From: Dryococelus australis
Taxonomy: Eukaryota > Arthropoda > Insecta > Phasmatodea > Phasmatidae
Direction: 5' to 3'
Assembly: GCA_029891345.1 (NCBI GenBank)
Contig: CM057009.1
Span: 288,868,966 to 288,932,965 of the forward strand
DNA: 64,000 nt
Shown here: positions 1 through 10,640 of the stretch, piece by piece
Position numbering within the stretch: position 1 is the stretch's first letter
Layout: each line of letters starts with the position of its first letter
Made by a program: the position numbers and the translations under genes
Notes under the pieces: model-generated
What the model was told of the DNA's origin: nothing
The model's database searches: none
Seen by the model: only the letters and a program-made list of their open reading frames with translations

Positions 1-714
1 CCAAAAATATTTTCGGGGATATTTAGATAACGTGAAAATATAATATGGTGCAGTGAGTATGTCGTTCGATGAGTGCAAAATGTGGCACAAAGCAGACAAT
101 AATGATCGGCGGAAAGGATTTATTGCTAGAGACCCAGAAATATCGCAACTTCATTTAAGGACAAGTTAAACTTTATCCGCATGTGGCATGAAGTTTCGCT
201 TCTAATGTACCACAGTTTGTTAGGCAGGCCCCGGATGACTTTCGACCAATAGCGAACCTGAAGGGAAAACAAGGACTGAATCCCGGACTTCCTGGTAAGT
301 GGTTTAACTGGAGCAACAACCAATGAACGACTGCCTAAATCTCAAGTACACAAAGGACTGGGGAGTCTTAATTTGTTTGCGGAATGAATCCGCCAAATTT
401 CTGGTTCTCCGGTTATGGCATACGTCGGGGGCCGAAGGGCGAATGCCGTAGGTGTGTCAAGGCGTTGCTGTCATAACGGTCTACAAGCACTGACAAATAT
501 CGCAGTCCACTGGCGACTCTAGTCAGAGGCACACAGTAATGCACAGAGTCTGAAACACACCACGGTTCTTTTGATGTGGTGAACCCATTCTCTGATGAGC
601 TGTGTGTAAGTATGGTAACGGGCCCTGTGTGTGATTGGATTCAGCGTGCTGCGAAAGATTGCCTACGGGTAGAGAAAACTGCAATAAGCGAAAATATCCC
701 ACTACCAACTGCAC
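1..714. other. No gene recognised (left edge)
   Basis: I see no supported gene. Around 129-155 there is a short match to an interspersed repeat found again near 1413, 3658 and 10485 (a GAGAC/GAGGCAC start followed by AAATTCGC). Other open frames here are short and lack splice or family signals. Confidence 0.4.
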
Positions 715-952
715 TTCATAACTCGTCAGATCCACCTTCGTGATTGGACGATATAGGTGTTGGTCGTCTTAGGTGCCGGCCCGCGAATCGCAGACGTACA
801 TTATAGGAGTAACCTAATTCTGATTGGCCAGTCAAGTGGGAAAATGTCTTCTCTCAGACACACGCAGCAAATAAGCGAAGGAAAACTGTTGGTATGCCCC
901 CGTGGCGAATTGAAATATAGCACGCACGGCAATCATTTCGCGAATTGCGGGT
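715..952 (-). mobile_element. MITE copy, GGGACACCC family, partly decayed
   Basis: This stretch matches, in reverse orientation, the interior of the complete element at 10084-10381. Both carry the TCTGATTGGCC block, the GACGTACA block and the GTCTTCTC-AGACACACG block in the corresponding order. The end at about 940-952 keeps the terminal motif CGGGTGTCCCTA. The opposite terminus is not visible. It is non-coding, and the open frame at 757-1026 crosses it by chance. Confidence 0.65.
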
Positions 953-1412
953 GTCCCTACCTATGGGCTGGGTTGCGTCCTGCCCACGAAATCAGGCGCT
1001 GTTTAGCGAGTAGCCTTCCGGCATGATTTTTGCTAGTGATGCCATTTTGGGGGCGTGTGTGGATGGAGTGCGCGATATAAGAGTCTGCCTGTCACCTCTG
1101 TATTTAAAAGTAGTGCATATTCTGTGACAGAACCGTGGCGGAAAGACGACGCTAAATGACAAGGACTTTCGCCTTTTTGATGGCTGCTGAATAAATTCAC
1201 TTCGCTTCCAGCCAAGAACTGCTACTGTAAGTCAACTCAGGTCCTTCACAACACTTTTCTGAACTAACACTAAGCAGGAAAATGGCTACCATTAAATATA
1301 TGAATAGGGCCACGTGTTTGTTTTTGCGCAAATATTTACACGCAGACTAGAATTCAATCATCTGTGTGCTTATGTACTGCTCTATTTTGTTTATTGGCTG
1401 CATTTCATGTTT
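953..1412. other. No gene recognised
   Basis: Nothing supported. Short frames on both strands have no family signal. Confidence 0.35.
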
Positions 1413-2030
1413 AGAGACCTGGAAAATTCGCAAATTTAATTATCTGCAGGTTAGGCTCTCTAGTCTTATGTTCAAATTAGCTGTTTCTCGCGGCTCCAAC
1501 CGTGTGGAAAATTCAAACCATAATTAGAATGACCAGGTGCTCTATCTTAATTGTTCTTTTTCATTACTTCAATATTCTGGATTAGCACATAGGTAACTTT
1601 ACATCCAAGAAAAACGAACATTTCCTTAAGGAATATAACAAACAGACCACCGAACAGCGCCTACTCAAACGGTGTTTATAATTTCCTAAGAAACTGTTCG
1701 TTTTTTCAGGATGAAAAGTAGCATATGTGCTAATCCAGAATATAAACTACCCCTGTACCAATATTCATCCAAATCCGTCGAGGCGTTACGACGTGATTAA
1801 GTAACACACATAGAAACTTTCGCATTTATAATATTATTAGGATATGCCGATATCAACTGCAACCTGGCTGTTTACTGTCACAGTGGAAGGTGGGCAATTG
1901 GACACCGTTCTCCAGGATGTGTCAAACACTGCGTGGACTATTGACAGAAGTTGGATAATCTTACATGTTTTGAATTCTAGCTTGTCCCAAGATGAATCCG
2001 CGAATTCTTCAGGTATATAATCAGTTACGT
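1413..2030 (+). repeat. Interspersed repeat copy, split by an insertion
   Basis: The outer parts (about 1413-1473 and 1839-2030) match the uninterrupted copy at 3658-3905. Shared blocks are AAATTCGC..CTGCAGG..AGTCTTATG, then CACAGTGGAAGG, GACACCGTTC, and TTTTGAATTCTAGCTTGTCCC. About 365 bp sits between the two parts and is absent from the other copy. That insert ends in TTCGCATTTATAATATTA, which I recall as the kind of tail seen on insect interspersed repeats, and it contains the MITE at 1572-1743. Confidence 0.7.
1572..1743. mobile_element. Small MITE with roughly 45-bp terminal inverted repeats
   Basis: The left end reads ATTCTGGATTAGCACATA and continues to AAAACGAACA. The right end is its reverse complement (TGTTCG..TATGTGCTAATCCAGAAT), with a handful of mismatches over about 45 bp. 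AT dinucleotides flank both ends, consistent with TA-targeted insertion. No coding capacity. It lies inside another insertion, itself inside the repeat copy at 1413-2030. Confidence 0.8.
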
Positions 2031-2190
2031 GAGACATTTTCTTACACTACTGGGGCAATCAGAATTAGTTTCTCTGATACGACACGTCCGTGGTTCACGG
2101 GCAGAGATCTAGGGGGAGTACTGAATAAAATCTTCACGTCACGGAAGTGGATCGGAACTGAAGTGTTTTGTTTAACATCAAGTTGTGGAA
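2031..2190 (+). mobile_element. MITE fragment, GGGACACCC family
   Basis: It matches the middle and right interior of the complete element at 10084-10381 in the same orientation: the CAATCAGAATTA block, then ATACG/TACGTC with GGGCAG, then GAAGTGGAT and AAGTGTT. The terminal inverted repeats have decayed or are missing. It directly follows the repeat copy ending near 2030. Confidence 0.55.
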
Positions 2191-3657
2191 TATGTTGAAA
2201 AAAAACCGGTATACATAAAATTATCTCTGCTACGCTTAATTTATGAAGTCACAAATAGAAAAGTTCTCCCTCTTGATTGATTGCTTACTGTGAGGAAATG
2301 TTTGACATTTTTAAATTTCTGTCCGAACTATGATTTCTATTTTTTCGGTTAGAAAACATTTGGCGGAAAATATTTTATCGTATTTACTAAAAGCGTATTT
2401 TCATATATTCGTAATTTTTTCCTCCATAACTATGATCAAGACTACCTGTTTTAAAGTTTGTGACGTAAAATAAAACAAACAAATCTAGTTACAAAAATAT
2501 ATCACCTGCGGCTGAAAGGTGTTCTCGTAGTATATTTAAACTTAAAATTGTAATTTATATCTGTGTGACAAATTTGTACCTCTTGAGAGAGGATCCAATA
2601 AAGTTTTAATAGCAAACTTATTCTTCATTCATATGACGTCTGCCGAAAATGAAATTACTTTAAAATTTGCATTTCTACTGCTTTCCAAAGACGCCTAACT
2701 TCATTAGTGAAACTTTGTAGCTTATTTGCCACCCTTCAAAAAGTTTCCCAGCTCCTTCGATTTTCATTCCCCGAGACTTGGTAAAATCTGGATTAGAAAA
2801 AAAAAAAAAAAAAAGGAAATTTGAACCTTGAAATTGAACAGAATATTTTCCTTCAAATAACTTATAGTTGTAACAAAGAGAAAAAAATTCTTTGTAAGAA
2901 TTAAATTCCAGAAATTTTTCCCGTTTTAAGCTGTGACGTGTACGCTCCTGCGTAATAGTTCTTTGTAGTAACACTAAATCCTTAGAACTACACACTTGAT
3001 AATTTCTTTGCGAAATGCTCTAGGTACTCGTTTGCCTTCAAGTTTGCCTGCAGGTAAAAATAAGCGCGTCTTTTAATATATTCGTTTAATGTTTTTAAAC
3101 ACAAAATGTTTTTCTGTTATCAATTATTCTGAAAAATCGGCAATTACCGACACAGTGTTGTTATTGAAATTATCACTGAAGATATTATTCCTACAACCGA
3201 TAAACAGTATTTGGTTATTTCTAAAAATTTTCTGTACTAATTATTTTAAAGAGAAACGTGCATATGTACACGTTGGTATTTTTACGAAACGGCCAAAACC
3301 TACCTAAACTTTTCATCTCCAGGATTCCTCTAAACTCTAAAATACGTTCACATATCGATATATAGATTTGGTTGTCGCCGCTTTATATATATATATATAA
3401 GATAACCTATATCTATGTAACGTTTCACTCATTTCATTCTGCACAACTCATACAACAGTCCTTCCACCAACAAATTAACTGGTTCCCTGTCTTTCTCCAG
3501 CAAGACCATTGATTTTCAAGCCGCTGGGCGATTCGTGTTGAATTTTCCAGTTCTCTCTTCCCCGACGTCCGTTCGCTGTGCTCTTTATATTTACTCCCCC
3601 TCGTTCGGTGTGCGCCATGTCACATGAAAACCATCTGGGTCTCTACACGACTATTGG
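2191..3657. other. AT-rich stretch, no gene recognised
   Basis: Mostly AT-rich sequence with a poly-A run near 2797-2813 and a short (TA)n near 3388-3400. The small open frames (for example 2675-2995 on the minus strand) are low-complexity and show no family motif. Confidence 0.4.
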
Positions 3658-3905
3658 TAGAGGCACGAAAAATTCGCGAGTTCAATGACCTGCAGGCTAG
3701 ACTCTACAGTCTTATGTAAAAATATTCCGATGCCAACTGCACATTGGTTGTCTGCTGTCACAGTGGAAGGCGACAACTGGACACCGTTCCCCAGGAGATG
3801 TCAAACACCAATAGAACCAATGGCTAAAGTTACATAAACGAACGTGTTTTGAATTCTAGCTTGTCCCAAATTGTATTCGTGAATGATTCAGGTCTCTAAC
3901 TATTG
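3658..3905 (+). repeat. Interspersed repeat copy, uninterrupted
   Basis: Same family as the split copy at 1413-2030, continuous here from GAGGCACGAAAAATTCGCG to the block AATTCTAGCTTGTCCCAAA and the following TGATTCAGGT. Comparing the two copies defines the insertion in the other one. Confidence 0.7.
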
Positions 3906-4221
3906 GTTACTGCACATGCTCTGGTCGAGTACACAAAAATATATTTTAGTTCGTCTGCGGTGGCTTTAGATTATTATTTTTTTAATTATAAAGCCTTTGC
4001 ACTGTTAAATGAACCCATTTGAAATCACAACAATTGAATAATGTCACGCTCCTTGCCTGCATTTACTTTAACAGGCTCACTGACAGGCGTGTGCCCGGTA
4101 AATTTGGTAACGACGGACGGAAAGTAGTTCCATATTAACACTGAGATAAAATGTTATGCAGACACCTGTAGACACTGAAATCATTTATTTTAAATTTTTA
4201 AGTTCATATAAATAATAAGAG

Positions 4222-4470
4222 AGAGAGAGTGAAGTGATTCAGGCGGCTCTTAACAGTGAGGTCTTGAGAGCCGATGAGGTTGAGTGAGGAGAGTATGGAG
4301 CGGCGCCGGAATGAAGGGGCGGGGAAAACAGGAGATCCCTGAGAAAACTCGCCGACCAGCGGCATCGTTCCGGCGCGATTTCCACGTGCGAAATTCCGGT
4401 GACCCGACCGGGGATTGAACCCGGTTCGCCTTGGTAGCAGGCGATCAGGCTAACTGCTCAGCCATATAGT
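4222..4470 (-). mobile_element. tRNA-derived SINE (family 1), reverse copy
   Basis: Read on the minus strand, the head has a tRNA-like A box (TGGCTGAGCAGTTAG), then a B box (GGGTTCAATCCCC), a GC-rich body, and a tail of the CTGTTAAGAGCCGCC..CTTCACTC type ending in a CT-rich run. The same arrangement occurs at 47838-48096, 50372-50592, 54380-54625 and 61361-61622. A and B boxes form the internal RNA polymerase III promoter typical of SINEs. Confidence 0.85.
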
Positions 4471-4654
4471 AAAAATTAGCAAATATATAAAATACGTATG
4501 TTACTAATATATTTATAGTTCCATTTGACCGACGCATGACTTAACTAATCGGGTCAGTGTCAAGGTTAATTTTTCATATGGCGGAATAATACACTGTGTA
4601 TACGAGAATATCTTAAGCAGTGCTCTCAAAAGTGTTCAGTTAACCACGAACAAT

Positions 4655-4746
4655 CTATATTTATATTATATATAATATTATTAATATTAATAAATAGAAT
4701 ATATAATATTATATATATTATTATATAATATTATATATTATATATT
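4655..4746. repeat. Near-palindromic AT-only tract
   Basis: About 90 bp built from TATAATATTA/TAATATTATA blocks that read nearly the same on both strands, so extensive hairpin pairing is possible. Non-coding. Confidence 0.7.
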
Positions 4747-4806
4747 GTATTATGCTAGGTTCTTCAAGATATACACTGGTGTATCAATAAGAGGGCTTCC
4801 ATTTTT

Positions 4807-4870
4807 GAGTCAAAGAGTCAAGAGTTAAGAGTCAAAGAGTCAAGAGTCAAGAGTCAAGAGTAAAAGAATC
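4807..4870 (+). repeat. GAGTCAA heptamer microsatellite
   Basis: Roughly nine imperfect copies of a 7-bp unit (AGAGTCA and variants AGAGTTA, AGAGTAA). Confidence 0.8.
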
Positions 4871-4872
4871 AG

Positions 4873-5440
4873 TCTTGTGACTGGCCGGTCTGACAGGAGT
4901 TAGTTGTCTGCTTTAAGTCTGACCATGAGTTCAAGCTAAGCGAAGATAACACGAGGACGAAACATATTTTGACATTAAAAAGAACTTATTCACTGGCAGG
5001 GCAATGGTGATTTGTTAGCAACTATCGTTTGCCATTTAGTACTCAGTCGACGTTGCGGCCTCTATAGCCCTCCTACGGTATGCACTCGCATAAATTTGAT
5101 TTAAAACTCCACTGATCTATAAAGTCATTTGGAGAAACAGATATACATATAACTATAAATATATAGATTTCTATTTTACTCTTTGTTTATTATTCACACA
5201 CACATTATGCAATTCAATAGCTAGATCCCCACAATTTTGTAGGATATGTGCTCAACTAACTGTCATCAGACTAAATATACTCATACCTCTTACTAGAAGT
5301 CAAGTATACCACAGCCTACACTGACCTTATTCTGTAAATTTTTTTTTCATTTTAAAAATATTAATTATATATATATATATTTTTTAATATTATTAAAAGG
5401 TGTAACTTAAGAATAAAATGCAGAACAATTTTTGAAACAA
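4873..5440. other. No gene recognised
   Basis: Nothing supported. Short TA tracts occur near 5367-5390. Confidence 0.35.
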
Positions 5441-5442
5441 AA

Positions 5443-6150
5443 TTTATTGAACACATAACAAAATATACATAATCGGCAAACAAATTCCAATATTCTCAAT
5501 TTACATGTATCTCAATATATGCAATTTTGTTGCAGGTTATAATCTTTTATACATTGTGCTATTCACATTCGTGTTGTCCTTGTGCGAAAATATCATTACA
5601 TTTATTACACCGACACACTGTACAGGGCAGATTATGTAGGTAACTATACTTTGAAGGGCATGTACCATAGTCACAAGACATCTGCTTGCAGTAAACCTAG
5701 TATCGAGGTACTGATGAGGAATGGACTTCGACTTTATAGGTCTCTACATGTCTAAGTAAATAGTCTCATTTTTGGCACAATTAAAGCACTCATGTCCCCG
5801 AGCATGGCAGCTTTTGCTGAAATTATTTTCACAGAAGCGACACTGATGACGCCGTAGTGGTTCAGGCAAAGACTCGGACGGACCTGCTGGCGATGCAGTT
5901 GCCTCAGCTGAAGAAATAGATGACACTTCTGCAGTCCCCGTGTCAGACATTCCCGAATTTCCTGGAAATTCCGGAAGACACATAGGGACCTCGGCCATAG
6001 ATGTAGATATGGTTGAAGATAAATAAGTCAATGTCACTATACCAATCTGAAACGATGGTACTGCACTGATAGAAGTAGATGCCAATAGTGATGTAGGTGT
6101 CGCAGCTGAAGAAGTCGATGGCGAGAAACCATTGGAGGATAATATTCACT
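5443..6150 (-). pseudogene. Cys/His-rich (zinc-finger-like) coding fragment
   Basis: A minus-strand frame from about 6150 to 5744 encodes a Ser/Thr/Ala-rich linker followed by HQCRFCENNF..CHARGHEC, a Cys-x2-Cys and His-x3-His arrangement resembling a C2H2 zinc finger. It stops at 5741-5743. In another frame, down to the stop at 5559-5561, a second Cys-rich segment follows, with CTVCRCNKCND and a final HEC. An AATAAA signal on the minus strand lies at 5443-5448. This could be the last exon of a zinc-finger gene, a processed copy, or a transposon-borne finger; the frame change between the two Cys clusters argues for decay. A CRE-like site and CCAAT boxes lie upstream (6293-6400). The assignment rests only on residue spacing. 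Confidence 0.35.
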
Positions 6151-6292
6151 CTACTTTAACGTAACTAGCTATGGATTGCCTGATGTAGAAGCTAGCCGAG
6201 ACGATAAAATTTTCACGGCAGCCGTTGGTTGCCAAACTAAGCCTCTCAGCTGGCCCCCATACGGCTAATAATATACACATATACAAGCCCTA

Positions 6293-6400
6293 TGACGTCA
6301 TGTTGACTTAGAACCAATCACATTACACCATTAATACATTGTTCGGACACCGTTAAGCCAATCACTGAGTTGCCACGTGATTGCAGCTGGCCAATAGCAT
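6293..6400. promoter_or_regulatory. CRE-like site with CCAAT boxes
   Basis: A palindromic TGACGTCA is at 6293-6300, followed by three CCAAT motifs (AACCAATCAC, AGCCAATCAC, GGCCAATAGC) within about 110 bp. This lies upstream of the minus-strand Cys-rich frame. Promoter function is inference; TGACGTCA also occurs at 12549, 48362 and 58665. Confidence 0.3.
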
Positions 6401-6464
6401 ACATGCACTGAGATATCACACACAGGCAGGGCAGCTGACCTTGTCAATGTCAAGAGCAGTGGTA

Positions 6465-6812
6465 GTAAATCTGCACCTCCGTGATAACTGGAGTCTGTAC
6501 CTATCTTCCTGGCTGTTTATGCACCTGGACGGTGTCGGATAGGCTAAGTCAGCACATAGCATTTTTGCACCTGCTTGGTGTCTGGTAACTGGAGTCTGTA
6601 CGTGCTTACAAATCATTTTCCAACCTGGACAGTGTCGGATGACCACGTGCGGGGAAATAGCTGTGTTAGCATTACTGCACCTGCACGGTGTCAGGTAACT
6701 GAAGTCTGTATGTGTTTACAAGTCATTTTAGCACCTGGATGGTGTCGGATAACCACGTGCGTGGGAATAGCTGTGTTAGCATTTCTGCAACTACTCGGCG
6801 TCTGGTAACTAA
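6465..6812 (+). repeat. 110-bp minisatellite, about 3 copies
   Basis: The GGTAACTGGAGTCTGTA segment recurs at 6584, 6694 and 6804 (period 110), with an earlier degenerate copy at about 6483. Units share CACCTG..CGGTGTC and CCACGTGCG..AATAGCTGTGTTAGCAT. The open frames across it merely follow the repeat. Confidence 0.85.
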
Positions 6813-6904
6813 AGAGAACGAGCCAGCAGGCTTCACTAGCAAAAACACTGACCCATCTAGAATAGTGGTGGAGTGGGAAAAATCAGCGGAGAGGGGGAAG
6901 CTGC

Positions 6905-6942
6905 TATATAATATTGGAGGAGAAGGCTCGTAGTATTAGTTT
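6905..6942 (+). promoter_or_regulatory. Possible core promoter (TATA plus initiator-like)
   Basis: TATATAAT at 6905-6912 is followed about 33 bp later by TTAGTT, one mismatch from the arthropod initiator TCAKTY. It lies just before the ORF at 6952. The spacing is close to canonical, but such matches are frequent in AT-rich DNA. Confidence 0.25.
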
Positions 6943-6951
6943 CATCACATC

Positions 6952-7194
6952 ATGTCTATGCAGTTCCGACCTGAAGATGCAGCCATTTACTCTGATATTA
7001 CCGTGAGCTGCCATCGTGTTCATTTCTTGGTACTCAGTATGCCAGAGCAAGTACAAGCCTGCAACGGATTTGAACATTGTGTCAGCATGAATGAAGAAGA
7101 TGGCTTTTTTCAGTATGGTTCCAGTGCCATTCAGATTTATTACCTGCCCAGTGTACCACCTCCGGCCAGACTCGAAGCTACCCTGTACTACTAG
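6952..7194 (+). CDS. Short unrecognised ORF behind a TATA box
   Basis: An 80-residue frame starts MSMQFRPED and ends LEATLYY at a TAG. It has three cysteines, no obvious signal peptide and no domain I recognise. A GTAAGT donor-like motif follows at about 7201, so a longer spliced product in another frame is possible; the overlapping +1 frame runs 7091-7339. The TATA/initiator pair at 6905 and the lack of internal repeats make it more than random, but there is no family support. Confidence 0.2.
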   Translation: MSMQFRPEDAAIYSDITVSCHRVHFLVLSMPEQVQACNGFEHCVSMNEEDGFFQYGSSAIQIYYLPSVPPPARLEATLYY

Positions 7195-7339
7195 CGAGCT
7201 GGTAAGTCAAGCAAAAGTAGAACGGCTACGTCAAATTTGGGGTAATAGCACAATTGTATATCAACTAAGAAGACCAGGCAGCTACAAGATTACCTGGTGG
7301 TCCGAGCACTGTATTGGAGAACGTCACACCACCATGTGA

Positions 7340-10074
7340 CCCATGGCAGAACTACGTGGGAGTCTATGTGCACCCCACTTACCTGTGATGTGTACGCTGC
7401 TTTCGTTATCTGAGTATCTGTCTGCAATCTGTTTTCTTCTGCCTAGTCTTTAGAAAATTGCTCAACATCGTATTCGGGCTCCATGGTGGCTGCGCTGGAT
7501 GACTGTAAATATGACTTTTTGCGTGAAAAGATAAAAATTAATAATTATCTATGGCCCTATTTTTTTTTTTACTATTGTCATGTTAAGTATATTCTTGGAG
7601 ATACACATAGTGAAAATAGTTAAATATCGTAGTTTTACAACTTTTCTATGCAGTATCCTTAAGCGGCAATAGAAAAGTACAAAGATACAGACGTAGTTTA
7701 ATCTGTGGGCTTTCATAGCGTGTAATGAAACCCCACAGTTACAGATCTAATTTCCACAGTACTGTGCCACGACGGAAACACTGCATGCTTTGCGCGTAGG
7801 AGCGATGAGGCGCTAGGCGTGCGTGTCAGTGTCGCCCGTATCGCTCCCTCGCTTCTTGACCTGGGACCCACAGCTACATAGTCCTCATAACATGACGAAC
7901 TTTAAATTGATCAGCTCCAGCAGGGAATGTCTGGAAACACGCAGTAGGGGCAGTGTTTTTTCGGAGATTAATTTCAGAAGTGGACGAGCCGAACAGGAGA
8001 CTGAGATCTGACTGGCGGCAGCCAACGAACAAAGAATTCTGGTGAATTAATAAAAGTTTTGTCACACTAGTTAGCCTCTTGGGGGAAGGGGTGTAACAAA
8101 TAGCATACAAGACATCCAACCGTTCTTTCTCTACTGGTTTTTTACTCGCGTGACTTTGCTAATATATTAGAAGGGAGGAAAAAAAGGGAAATGTTTTGCC
8201 ACTACAAAAAAGACTAGACCCTTACAACAAATTTGGGGTTACGGTGGGAAAGAGTTTAATAGTACCAAGAGGGTTTCTGTAATTGAACTCACTCTATATA
8301 TTAGATAAGAAAGATAATTTAAGAAAATAATTTCATTTTATTTACATCATAAACTTATAAGCGCATTGATACAGATTTTCATCGAAAACAGAAAAATTGT
8401 AGTGGGACAATAACTACAAATAACGTCTTACAAAACACGTAATTTAAAATTCAGACAGAAATTATCATTAACATGGAAATGAAAATTTAACTTTTATTAT
8501 CTTAAATTTTGTTTCACTCGAATAACTAGGGACTGGTAAATTTCGCGAATCTATTTTAGAAAAAGGTAAACTTTAAACAAATGTGTATATCTGCTCTGTT
8601 TGCAATTGGATCACAGATTATTAGATACGCCCAAGCGAACTCTGATCCAATAACAGAACTGCAAGGATTAAGCACCGAGTGCTTAGCCACTTGACCTTAA
8701 GTAAAACGGTTACGCACTAGGGCAGCAGCCAATGAAAATAAAGCGCAATCTTGATATATATATATAATTATAAAATATATTGGACACTAGCCTACAGGTT
8801 ATTCAAAACGCGAAATTTTCCGGTCCCCATTAATAAGCCGTTAAATTAAATTGCACTGATAGAAGCCAAATTCAAATACTCTAACGTCTGCTTTAACTCA
8901 CAAATGCCGAACATTAAACTACTTTGCGGGGGTAAAGTTTGAATTGATATGTAAACCCCGACGTAACGGTAACAGAATTCTCTTAAACTGAAATTTAAAT
9001 GCCGTAACTATATTTAACACTAATCTCTATTACTGTACTAGACGAGGCATGGCACTCTCGCCCCCTGTCTCGTGGGGAAAAGCCCCGCCGTAACCAGGCA
9101 ATGGCTCAACTCCAAATACCTCTTCAAGTTTCGCTCGAACGGACCACTCATCTCCAGCATTTCGATGGAACTGGAATGGACCAACCTCAAATGCTTCTGT
9201 GAATAGCGATGCCCGATAAATCACTGCCCGCTACTTGGTCAAAGATATTTCTTTGTCACGGGACGTATCTGAGACACAGTAATGGAAGTATCTATGACTG
9301 TGACTAGTCGCATACTGGGCGCACGTTGACAGATTTGTGATACCTGTTTCGCCTCTCACAGCTCATTTCAGATGTCTGCGACATACCACGGCGTCAGAGC
9401 CAGCCGAGCCTTCTATCGAAGTTTGGGTCTTTACAGAGAAACAACGAGTGCCTGCTATTGACCAAAATATTAATTGAGTAACCAATGTTTCTGTTTAAAA
9501 AGATAATAGATTTCTTCGTGTGAATGTCTTTAATTTGATATTTCTTCCGTTTGCTCTACACTATTGTTATATTTTAAAGTTTTCAAACCATAGTAGTGTA
9601 ATACGTAACAGATCAATTTTTTTTATGCACGTTCTTGATAGTTTTCTTTTCAAATCATCACAAAAGTCGTAATTCCGTTCATACTTCCTTATAGCGTGTT
9701 AGATAAGCTGCAGTCCAGTGGTATACGTAGAGAACCGCAAATTTCCTATTATTATTTGGTGACGTTTATATATGCACTACCTTTACCAATGGACAAAACA
9801 CCCTGGTTAACATTTTAACAATAAACTAAACCTTCGTATTGGCGTGGGCTAATCCCGTGCAGTGAAGTCAGGGTAAAAGAGGTTTCACACTGAGACATAA
9901 GCATTTGAAGAAATGACATCTTCCGAGTGTACGAAATATATAGGGGATAGGGGTCGATGGCTCCCCTGTTTATGGTTTCCTGTGGAGTAGGGCACCTGGG
10001 CGCTTAAGGTGGTGTAGCAGTACCATGCTATGGTAGTCAAGTCTGATTAACCCACTCGTGTCTAGAAAGGATGG
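7340..10074. other. No gene recognised
   Basis: AT-rich, with short (TA)n near 8755. The most coding-looking piece is a minus-strand frame at 9030-9224 (contains EEVFGVEPLPGYGG), which has no splice sites or motif I can assign and may be repeat-derived. Confidence 0.35.
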
Positions 10075-10083
10075 ATGATGCGT

Positions 10084-10381
10084 AGGCGTAGGGACACCCG
10101 AATTTCGCGAAAAGATTTCCGCACATGCTGGATTTCAATACCCTACAAGCACACAAGCAGTTTCTGTTTGCTTACTGGCGGCGTGTGTCTGTGAGAAGAC
10201 ACTATATTAGTTGACCGGCCAATCAGAATTAAGTTACTCCGATACTGTACGTCTCTGATTCGTGGGCAGGCACTTAAGACGCGTAACATCTATATCGTCC
10301 AATTAGAGAAGTGGATTTGAGCTAAAGTGTTAAGAAATACAATTGGTCGTGAAATTTTTTCGCGAAATTCGGGTGTCCCTA
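10084..10381 (+). mobile_element. Complete MITE, GGGACACCC family, 9-bp target duplication
   Basis: Left terminus TAGGGACACCCGAATTTCGC (from 10089) and right terminus GCGAAATTCGGGTGTCCCTA (to 10381) are inverted repeats of about 25 bp or more. ATGATGCGT occurs at 10075-10083 and again at 10382-10390, immediately outside the element. A 9-bp target-site duplication is usual for Mutator-like elements, but that superfamily call is inference. Five extra bases (AGGCG) precede the left repeat. No coding capacity. Related copies: 715-952, 2031-2190 and probably 16850-17120. Confidence 0.88.
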
Positions 10382-10484
10382 ATGATGCGTCTCTTATACA
10401 TTCTCTTCCCCCATGGAGACTCAAGGCTCCTCGCGTCACACCTGGGTAACGCAGAATGGGCTCCGTTGCCCATTTCCCTATGGT

Positions 10485-10640
10485 TAGGGACAGAAAAATT
10501 TCACGTTTTGAACTACCTGTAAGGTAGAGTCCACTGTATCAAGCATTTTCGAGCCTGATCTTTCCGTTCATTGGCTGCTGCCATAGTGTGTAACTAATTC
10601 TACCTAAGACCAGGTGGCTCGTTTCCATGCAGGTTTATTA
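10485..10640 (+). repeat. Degenerate interspersed repeat fragment
   Basis: It begins GACAGAAAAATTTCACG, then TTGAACTACCTGTAAGGTAGAGTC, comparable with the first 60 bp of the copies at 1413 and 3658. Only that portion aligns by eye. Confidence 0.4.

Noticed and set aside
9030-9224. Minus-strand frame containing EEVFGVEPLPGYGG as a possible exon
   Set aside because: No acceptor or donor at fitting positions and no recognised family; it may be repeat-derived, so not called.
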